64,000 nt of DNA, taken from assembly GCF_009905545.1 (NCBI RefSeq), contig NZ_JAAALB010000009.1, positions 1 to 64,000 of the forward strand, in the 5' to 3' direction. Below are positions 57,961-64,000 of the stretch, one piece after another. A program made the translations under genes and the position numbers. Each line of letters opens with the position of its first letter. Positions within the stretch are counted from its first letter, which is position 1. The notes beneath the pieces were generated by a model, which saw only the letters and a program-made list of their open reading frames with translations, was not told the DNA's origin and made no database searches. The DNA is from Cellulophaga sp. BC115SP. GTDB taxonomy: Bacteria; Bacteroidota; Bacteroidia; Cytophagales; Spirosomataceae.

Positions 57961-59007
57961 TTACTTTGCAGGTAAGGGCATCTGTGTTTGTGTACTTACT
58001 GGTTTTCCAAAGTTGGGAGTACCATCGGAGTTCCAAGTAAACTTTTGAGCTCTTGGCGAACGATGGTTTCCACAACCTTGATTGGGTTCTGGGTTAGCGT
58101 GATAAAGTATCCAGTCTTCTTTGCCATTGGCAGATTTGAAGAAAGAGTTATGTCCTGGAGCATATACCTTGTTTTCTGCTGATTGTTTGAAAACAGGTTG
58201 AGCCGATTTTTTCCATGAGTTAGGATTCAATAAATCAGCATTTGCATCTGCAGTAAGCATACCCAAGGCATAAAAGTCTGTCCAACAGCCACTTGCTGAA
58301 TAAATGATAAATGCTTTTTTCCCGTGAGATAAGTATTGAGGTCCTTCGTTTACGTTGACATGAGGTGGATTGGTTGCATCATTCAAATCTCCGTGCTTTT
58401 CCCAATCGTAATCAGATCCTGATATTTTAACTCGCTCACCATCGATGGTCCATGGGTTTTTCATTTTAGCTATGTAGATGTTTTGTTGCACATTTACATC
58501 AGCTTCCCAACCTGACCATATCATATAGAGCTGATTATTATGGGTAAAAACATCACCATCAATTGCCCATTTGTCATTTTTGTCAGCCACTTTCCCTTTG
58601 AAAATCCACTCACCTTCCATAGGGTCAGCAGAGGCATTTTCTAATACATACATTCTATGGTTATCATTTTTGCCATCATCCGCAGCAAAATACATATACC
58701 ATTTTCCTTGGATAAAATGAATTTCTGGCGCCCAGATTTCTTTAGAATACATCGTTCCAACTGGTGGTGTCCAGATAGTTTTCTTGGGTGCTGTTGCTAG
58801 TTCTGCTATGTTTTTCGTTTTCCACAAAACCAAACGGTTGCCCGTCGTATGGGTGTAATAGTAATACCCATCTTTATAAAAACTGTAAGGATCAGCTCCG
58901 GAGGGTAACAAGGGGTTCGTGAATGTTTCTTGACTTTGCGCCGAAACATCCATTTGCCCACAAGAGCAAAGTCCCAAAGCAAGGATTATAGTTAATAATT
59001 TTTTCAC
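57961..59007 (-). CDS. GH43-family arabinofuranosidase/xylosidase lipoprotein
   Basis: 348 residues. A lipobox (GLCSC, Cys16) predicts a lipoprotein; a signal peptidase I site (VSAQ, 24) is an alternative. The five-bladed propeller catalytic set is visible: Asp39 as base (PSGADPYSF), Asp150 (WAIDGDVF) as modulator and Glu221 (VNEGPQYL) as acid. Substrate within GH43 (alpha-L-arabinofuranoside or beta-xyloside) cannot be fixed; the neighbouring GH127 genes favour arabinose. It follows the GH5-like gene with a hairpin between. Confidence 0.9.
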   Translation of the reverse strand: MKKLLTIILALGLCSCGQMDVSAQSQETFTNPLLPSGADPYSFYKDGYYYYTHTTGNRLVLWKTKNIAELATAPKKTIWTPPVGTMYSKEIWAPEIHFIQGKWYMYFAADDGKNDNHRMYVLENASADPMEGEWIFKGKVADKNDKWAIDGDVFTHNNQLYMIWSGWEADVNVQQNIYIAKMKNPWTIDGERVKISGSDYDWEKHGDLNDATNPPHVNVNEGPQYLSHGKKAFIIYSASGCWTDFYALGMLTADANADLLNPNSWKKSAQPVFKQSAENKVYAPGHNSFFKSANGKEDWILYHANPEPNQGCGNHRSPRAQKFTWNSDGTPNFGKPVSTQTQMPLPAK

Positions 59008-59062
59008 CTTATATTGTTTAGTGTTTGATTATCAGTTATTTAAAATAGGTTTATTAAGGTTT

Positions 59063-59088
59063 GTTCCGAGCATTTATATGCTCGGAAC
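59063..59088 (-). terminator. Hairpin between GH5-like and GH43 genes
   Basis: Perfect 11-bp arms 'gttccgagcat' (59063-59073) and 59078-59088 with loop TTAT. It lies 15 bp behind the GH5-like stop. No T run follows on the minus strand, so it may be an mRNA-stabilising or processing hairpin in one operon and not a true terminator. Confidence 0.6.
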
Positions 59089-59102
59089 GAATTATTCAAG
59101 GT

Positions 59103-60239
59103 CTATCTTTTCTGTGTCATAGACTTAATAAAGTCTACTTCATCTTGTTTGTATGGAGTTCCATCTTCTCTGAAAATGTCATGAAACCAAACTGGAGGCT
59201 CAGCATTGTATTGTTTAGTCCAACTATCCCAAGGATAAATCGTTTGAGATTTTCCTGAAACAAAGCCCCAGTTGAACATGGCAACTTTGTATTTTTTTGC
59301 TATCGGCAATGAACCTTGGAAGGTACTACCATTTGGGCGAGCCATGTATTCGGTACATAACATTGGCTTTCCATAACGACTCAATTCTTTTATTCTATTT
59401 TCAAAAATCGTGGGATTATCGTAATTGTGAAACGAAATCACATCTGATTCTTCCAATTGTACTTTTTCTATTGGCTTCAATTTAGCATCTTGTGACCAAT
59501 CTCCTGCCCAAACACCAGAAGTGAGTGGTTGGGTAGGCTTGGCAGCACGCGCCCAAGTAAAAACTTTAGGGAGCAATTTCGTGATAATATCTACCTTATT
59601 TTTAATTTCTAATCTTTCATACGAAGGACCAGTCATATTATCTGGTTCGTTCCAAACATCCCAACCCAAAATTCTTTTATCCTTTGCATAATGACTTACG
59701 ACAGCTCTAACGTATTTCTCTAAACGTACATACTGACTTTCGTCTTGCAAGGCTTTTTGTCCTGGACTTTGTACCCAACCAGAGTTGTGCACATAAGGCT
59801 TTGGTTCATGTTGTTTACCCGTTTGCGGAAATGGATCCCAGCATGAATCAAAAATCACAATCAAAGGACGAATTTTATGCTTCTGGGCGATATTCAAAAA
59901 TGTATCAATGCGTTTGTAAAATCCTAGCGAATCTGTTTCATAAGCCAAATCATGTAAAAATACACGCATCGTATTCATACCTAGCGACTGAGCATATCCT
60001 AACTCCTTATCAATATTCTCTGTATCAAAAGTATCCGCTTGCCACATTTCAAGTTGGTTGATAGCCGATTTTGGAAGGTAGTTTGCACCGACGAGCCAAC
60101 TTTGTTTTTTATACCATTCATTTGCCTGCTCTTTTGTCCATACCTTGCGCACTTGGGCAGTTGAGTTGTTGGATATAGCACACATCATTAAAGCTGCCAA
60201 TGAAATGCCTTTGTACCAACCTCCTTTGAACTTCATCAT
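59103..60239 (-). CDS. GH5-like secreted glycoside hydrolase
   Basis: 378 residues with signal peptide (ends STAQ, 29). The TIM-barrel clan A set is present: acid/base Glu198 in GWDVWNEPDN and nucleophile Glu297 in MLCTEYMARP, with MRVFLHD and VISFHNYDNP as further barrel motifs. Members of this group are annotated as cellulase-like or GH5/GH39-like; specificity cannot be read. It is the upstream gene of a likely two-gene unit with the GH43 gene. Confidence 0.82.
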   Translation of the reverse strand: MMKFKGGWYKGISLAALMMCAISNNSTAQVRKVWTKEQANEWYKKQSWLVGANYLPKSAINQLEMWQADTFDTENIDKELGYAQSLGMNTMRVFLHDLAYETDSLGFYKRIDTFLNIAQKHKIRPLIVIFDSCWDPFPQTGKQHEPKPYVHNSGWVQSPGQKALQDESQYVRLEKYVRAVVSHYAKDKRILGWDVWNEPDNMTGPSYERLEIKNKVDIITKLLPKVFTWARAAKPTQPLTSGVWAGDWSQDAKLKPIEKVQLEESDVISFHNYDNPTIFENRIKELSRYGKPMLCTEYMARPNGSTFQGSLPIAKKYKVAMFNWGFVSGKSQTIYPWDSWTKQYNAEPPVWFHDIFREDGTPYKQDEVDFIKSMTQKR

Positions 60240-60654
60240 GTTTTCTTTTAATACGTTTAAGTTAATTAATTCGGGAATAATATCGCTAATAGCTTTCGAT
60301 TCAATTTTTATTGAACTTATTTGATATTTTATTGAAACAAAGTAAGTGGATTCTCTTTGATGTTTCTATTCAAATATTAATCAAAACGTATCAAATTTGC
60401 GCTTTTTATTCAAATCATCAATTCAATGAACAATTTAGAAGGGCTATTTTGAGTCATTTTTAGGCAAAACTGTTCTATAGTGTTATAAAATTGTTCATTT
60501 CTATGAGACAAATGAGTATTTTGTCTTAGGTCGTTTCGAACGGCTTCATTGGTGTAAATTTGATAAATTCTGACTTCGAAATAGGATTAAAAGGGTTTAT
60601 TGCATTGCTATTTTTTCTAATAAAATAGGCGTTTTTTAAAATTTAGTGATTTGC

Positions 60655-60711
60655 GATTGAGTGGATGAGTGATTATTGTCAATATTGTATTCTTGCTGTA
60701 GAGACGCAATG
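60655..60711. repeat. Dispersed repeat, inverted copy of 25233-25284
   Basis: From 'gattgagtggatgagtga' to 'gtagagacgcaatg'; the reverse complement matches 25233-25284 at both ends with a slightly longer middle. Confidence 0.6.
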
Positions 60712-60776
60712 ATTTGCGTCTTAAGCCATGTCATTAATCATAAAAAGTGGTCGATATTTGTTTTTCGACCGCTTTT

Positions 60777-60861
60777 CTAGTTCGAGACTTTGTCTCGGAC
60801 TAGAATTTGCTACAGTTTGTAAACTGTATAAAAAAATAAGTCCAAGACTTAGTCTTGGACT
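60777..60861. repeat. Palindrome cluster, 'agtccaagact' family
   Basis: 'ctagttcgagac'/'gtctcggactag' (60777-60803, 11 of 12 pairs), 'tacagttt'/'aaactgta' (60811-60828) and 'agtccaagact'/'agtcttggact' (60839-60861, perfect). The last lies 27 bp behind the DUF5703 gene stop and may act as its terminator. Confidence 0.65.
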
Positions 60862-60887
60862 AGAAAGTTCACTAAATATCAAGATAT

Positions 60888-63224
60888 CTATTTCAAATCC
60901 CAAGCTTCTACAATGTCTGCTCTTCGGGATTCGGGTATGACGATGAGCTTTTCGAGCTTACCATTTTTCCATTCTACTTCTACGCTCGTCTGGTAGGGTG
61001 CTTGAAGTTTGAAATGCACATCCCATTCTTTGGGCCATGCTGGGAGTAGATATATCTTTTGATCTGTGGTTTGTAATAACATTTCTTGTAGTCCAATCAT
61101 TCCTGAGCCTCCCCAGTTATGATCGGGTGTCCAGTCGTAGCCCGGTCCCCAAAAAGTAGGGAATCGACGGGGAGCATTTTGTAGTTTAAGCGATAGCAAC
61201 TTTTGGGCTTCTTCTCTTAGCCCAAGGCGTGCCGCAAAAATGACATCTTGTTTCCAACCAATATGGCTTCTAAACTTGATTACATCTGTATCATATAAAT
61301 AGGTATTGCGTGCAGTGTCCAAGCCCGACTTTCCGACCCCATAGCGATTCCAAGGAAAAACGGGGTAAAGTTGTGGACTTTCTACATTATTGATACGCTC
61401 CCAAGTTTTGGCAGGAGCGATGGTTATATGATTTTCAAATTGTCTGAAACTCATTGGAGGAATTTTCAGGAGCATTTCCTCCCAAGTTTTTTTATTTTCA
61501 GACGCTAGAGAAGGAGAGGTGAGGAGCTGCTCCAACACCGTTTTTAATCCTGCAATGGTTGAGCTAGGATTATAAGCCATTTTGTAAGTTTCTGCACCAG
61601 AACCTGGGTAAATGATTAATTGCTTGTTGCCGTCCAAAGCTTTACTACCTCGTTTTTGGGCTAAATATTGATAATGTTCATTAAAGAACCTTAGGCAACT
61701 TTCTATTAATGGAATATATTCTGAAATGTTTTTTCCCGTGAACCGTTCCATTTCTAAAATCATGGAACAAAACTCCAAAGCCGTATCCCATTCGTATTCG
61801 AGCCAAGCATTGTATTCCATGCCTTTGTCATAGCCAGCGGGGCGTTTCCAGCCATATTCTGCGGGATTGGGCAAACCAAAATTTTCAATTTGTTCTGTAA
61901 AACTAGCTCCCTGATGTCCCCAATAATGTTTAGTTCGTAGTTCTGCATTGAGAAGAATTCTTTTATAAAAATCAAATTGAGGTTTCATCGCTTCAAAGTC
62001 ACCAGTTTTTAATAATCCCCAATAGACTAAACGCTGATTTTGAGCAGTATGCGTACCACCACCCCAGTTTCTAAAATCTGGAGTGAATTTCATGGTTGTA
62101 TCTGTATAATAGGGGTCAACTGTGAACAAACCTCCATTGAATTTTGTAGGATATTGTCCAAAATTATTACAAGCTAATTGGTATCTAAAAACCTGATAGT
62201 TGCGAGAGAGCTCCCAGCTTTTATTATTTTTTGGGTCAGGAGTAATATGAATAAAGCTTTTGTTCCAAAACTCTTTCCACCAATTTTGTGTAGCCTTTTG
62301 AGCCACTAGCATATTCTTTTCTCCCTCTGTTTGTGTATGTAATAAGTGTTTTTCCCAATCCGTAACACTATTTGTCGTTTCGGTATTCAAACTGATCATG
62401 AATTGTTGCTGGCGAGATGATTTTATGGTTTTGATTTTCCAAGCTTTAAAATCTGTATCACGATATTTGCCTTGCTCAGTACCGTCTTGTTGCCAGTTAT
62501 TTCCTGAAATGATACCACCAAAAACTAGATTTTTGATAGGATTGTAAAACTGCTTTTTCAGACTATCTAACCCTTGTTGTTTCATAGCTACGTCAAAAGC
62601 TGAGATTTCATCACCATTATCATGATAAAATAGGATTCCTTTAGGGGCAAAGTGGATGCTATCTTTACGAGTAACGACCTGATGGGGTGGTGCCCATTTA
62701 TAGGAATTTGCATTATTTTCTTTGCCTTTACTCATCAAACGGTCTTGATAGCGCCAGTTTTCATATTGTGCTTTTGCCGAAATGGATTGATTACTATTGA
62801 CTTCTACATAAATATTGGGATGAAAAACATCAACCCAAATTTTTACCTGTGTTTTGATTTTGCCATTACTTCCTTCTATGATGACATCACCCGAAGATAA
62901 TCGAAGTATTTGTGTAAAAGTGCTAGGGTTTTCAAAGACGTTTGGAGATACGGTTAAACGCATTCTTCCGAGTTTTAGGACTGCATTATTGTGATCAAAT
63001 GTACCACTACGAGCGATATAGAAGAAAATATCTCCTTTTTCGACCCATACATTCAAGCCAATATCTCTGCCACCACAAGGCATAGACTCTCCTGCATGCT
63101 GACTTGGACTATTCCAAACTACATTGTATTGGTCGATATTGGAAGGGGTATTTTGTGCAAAAAGATGGCATAGACCTATACTCCACATGCAAACTAAAAA
63201 TAGCATTCTTTTGATCATCTTCAT
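60888..63224 (-). CDS. DUF5703-family secreted glycosidase-like protein
   Basis: 778 residues with signal peptide (ends LFAQ, 24). The N-terminal beta domain (about 30-280) starts YNVVWNSPSQHAGESMPCGGRDIGLNVWVEKGDIFFYI, the DUF5703 pattern; a six-hairpin (alpha/alpha) domain covers about 330-700, and a short beta tail closes the chain. The whole resembles GH95-type alpha-L-fucosidase or alpha-L-galactosidase architecture, so a glycosidase role is likely; the substrate is unknown. It belongs to the glycosidase row and is divergent from the second GH127 gene. Confidence 0.82.
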   Translation of the reverse strand: MKMIKRMLFLVCMWSIGLCHLFAQNTPSNIDQYNVVWNSPSQHAGESMPCGGRDIGLNVWVEKGDIFFYIARSGTFDHNNAVLKLGRMRLTVSPNVFENPSTFTQILRLSSGDVIIEGSNGKIKTQVKIWVDVFHPNIYVEVNSNQSISAKAQYENWRYQDRLMSKGKENNANSYKWAPPHQVVTRKDSIHFAPKGILFYHDNGDEISAFDVAMKQQGLDSLKKQFYNPIKNLVFGGIISGNNWQQDGTEQGKYRDTDFKAWKIKTIKSSRQQQFMISLNTETTNSVTDWEKHLLHTQTEGEKNMLVAQKATQNWWKEFWNKSFIHITPDPKNNKSWELSRNYQVFRYQLACNNFGQYPTKFNGGLFTVDPYYTDTTMKFTPDFRNWGGGTHTAQNQRLVYWGLLKTGDFEAMKPQFDFYKRILLNAELRTKHYWGHQGASFTEQIENFGLPNPAEYGWKRPAGYDKGMEYNAWLEYEWDTALEFCSMILEMERFTGKNISEYIPLIESCLRFFNEHYQYLAQKRGSKALDGNKQLIIYPGSGAETYKMAYNPSSTIAGLKTVLEQLLTSPSLASENKKTWEEMLLKIPPMSFRQFENHITIAPAKTWERINNVESPQLYPVFPWNRYGVGKSGLDTARNTYLYDTDVIKFRSHIGWKQDVIFAARLGLREEAQKLLSLKLQNAPRRFPTFWGPGYDWTPDHNWGGSGMIGLQEMLLQTTDQKIYLLPAWPKEWDVHFKLQAPYQTSVEVEWKNGKLEKLIVIPESRRADIVEAWDLK

Positions 63225-63438
63225 TTCTATCAGATTGTTATAGAGGAAAAACCTTTTATTCTAAATTAATAGGATATTATCATAGCCTTTGAAAAAATCA
63301 CCTCATTTTTGCACATTTTTTCTTACAACTATGCCAAGATACAATATTGGCTCTTAGTAAGAAAATATTGACTAAATGAAAGGCAATATGGTATAAAACT
63401 TTGAGAAAATGGTACAAAAAAACACTTTGACAGCCTAG

Positions 63439-63446
63439 TACCTTTG
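63439..63446 (+). promoter_or_regulatory. Possible -7 element of the second GH127 gene
   Basis: TACCTTTG matches the phylum -7 consensus about 50 bp before the start codon at 63498. No TTG stands 19-21 bp upstream, so activation by the HTCS or another factor may be needed. The rest of the 273-bp divergent region shows nothing else. Confidence 0.45.
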
Positions 63447-63497
63447 TTGACCGATGATAAGATTTTATATATTCCAAAAATATACGTCTTCTAAACT

Positions 63498-64000
63498 ATG
63501 TTGAATATCCTACAAAAAGGCTTACTAATTGGATGTTTGGGTTTAATTTCTCAAACGCTTTTTTCACAGACCAAAGGGCTGACTAATACCCAAAATAGTA
63601 AGTATGCCAAACTTCAAAGTGTTGACATTGGGTCGGTGTCTTGGACCAAGGGTTTTTGGGCAGATAGATTTGAGGTTTGCAAAAATACGATGGTCCCTAC
63701 ACTCTGGAGTCGCTATAACGATACCATAAGTTGTCATGCCTTTCACAATTTTGAGGTAGCGGCAGGTCTGGCTAAAGGGCGTTTCAGAGGACCTTCTTTT
63801 CATGATGGAGATTTTTACAAAACTTTAGAAGCGGTGGCAGCGATGTATGCCTCTACCAAAGATCCTCAGTTGGAAGGATGGCTCGACCATGCGATTGAGG
63901 TAATTGGTAAGGCGCAAAAGCCGGATGGATATATCTACACCAAATCGATTATCGAACAAAAAGCTAGTGGAAAAACGCAAATGTTTGATGATAAGCTAAG
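63498..64000 (+). CDS. GH127 beta-L-arabinofuranosidase, cut by window end
   Basis: 167 codons are visible from the ATG at 63498, then the window ends. A signal peptide covers residues 1-24 (ends LFSQ). The following part has SVSWTKGFWADRFEVCKNTMVPTLW, then a HNFEVAAGLAKGRFRG and FHDGDFYKTLEAVAAMYA pattern, characteristic of the N-terminal alpha/alpha barrel of HypBA1-type GH127. It belongs to a different subgroup from the GH127 at 55633. Catalytic Cys residues lie beyond the window. Confidence 0.85.
   Translation, partial: MLNILQKGLLIGCLGLISQTLFSQTKGLTNTQNSKYAKLQSVDIGSVSWTKGFWADRFEVCKNTMVPTLWSRYNDTISCHAFHNFEVAAGLAKGRFRGPSFHDGDFYKTLEAVAAMYASTKDPQLEGWLDHAIEVIGKAQKPDGYIYTKSIIEQKASGKTQMFDDKL

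Larger units (their letters stand above)
60240..60887. other. Repeat-rich intergenic region before the GH5-like gene
   Basis: 650 bp without a credible gene. It holds the 12-mer 'aatgaacaattt' and its inverted copy (60425-60436, 60488-60499), the dispersed repeat 60655-60711 with the hairpin 'agacgcaa'/'tttgcgtct' (60702-60721), and three palindromes at 60777-60861. It must also contain the promoter of the GH5-like/GH43 unit. Confidence 0.6.

Overview
The window looks like part of a secondary replicon (plasmid, megaplasmid or chromid) of an AT-rich Bacteroidota bacterium, probably of the Cytophagales. The sequence shows SusC/SusD outer-membrane pairs, a hybrid two-component regulator with beta-propeller sensor, a type IX secretion C-terminal tail, signal peptides ending in AQ, lipoboxes ending in C, and promoters of the form TTG-N20/21-TAnnTTTG. 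The genus is not certain. The secondary-replicon reading rests on a replication and partition module at 38.0-42.5 kb: ParA, ParB, a Rep_3-type initiator, a five-copy palindrome array and 22-bp iterons.

Layout. 0-6 kb: a cut-off repeat protein, a possible MITE, a T9SS cargo protein with its lipoprotein partner, a palindromic repeat cluster, a universal stress protein and an OmpR-type two-component pair. 6-14.4 kb: a fused cytochrome c maturation protein CcsBA, an HsdS remnant, and three adjacent signalling proteins (REC-PAS-DHp, CheY-like, multi-PAS kinase). 14.8-18.7 kb: a GH2 beta-galactosidase and a small membrane protein. 18.8-29.9 kb: two TonB receptor loci, each headed by a small protein ending in LLKPP, plus two PepSY membrane proteins, an orphan HigA-like regulator, a MauG-type dihaem peroxidase and a molybdopterin-fold protein. 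30-38 kb: a complete haem uptake operon hmuR-hmuY-hmuT-hmuU-hmuV-hmuS. 38-42.5 kb: the replication/partition module. 42.7-64 kb: a polysaccharide utilization locus with SusC, SusD, a DUF3823 lipoprotein, a hybrid two-component sensor and a row of secreted glycosidases (DUF4965 family, two GH127, GH43, GH5-like, DUF5703), the last one cut by the window end.

Two themes link the genes. One is haem and iron: haem import, haem release or degradation, cytochrome c maturation, a c-type peroxidase and two further TonB receptors. The other is breakdown of arabinose-containing plant glycans: the GH127/GH43 set suggests arabinofuranosyl side chains as target, which is an inference. The most notable non-coding structures are the seven ParB-site-like palindromes (five at 78-79 bp periodicity, one inside parB, one inside the parB/rep terminator), the phased iterons, a 28-bp perfect palindrome over a promoter -7 element, a possible structured leader RNA before a TonB receptor, and several dispersed palindromic repeat families.
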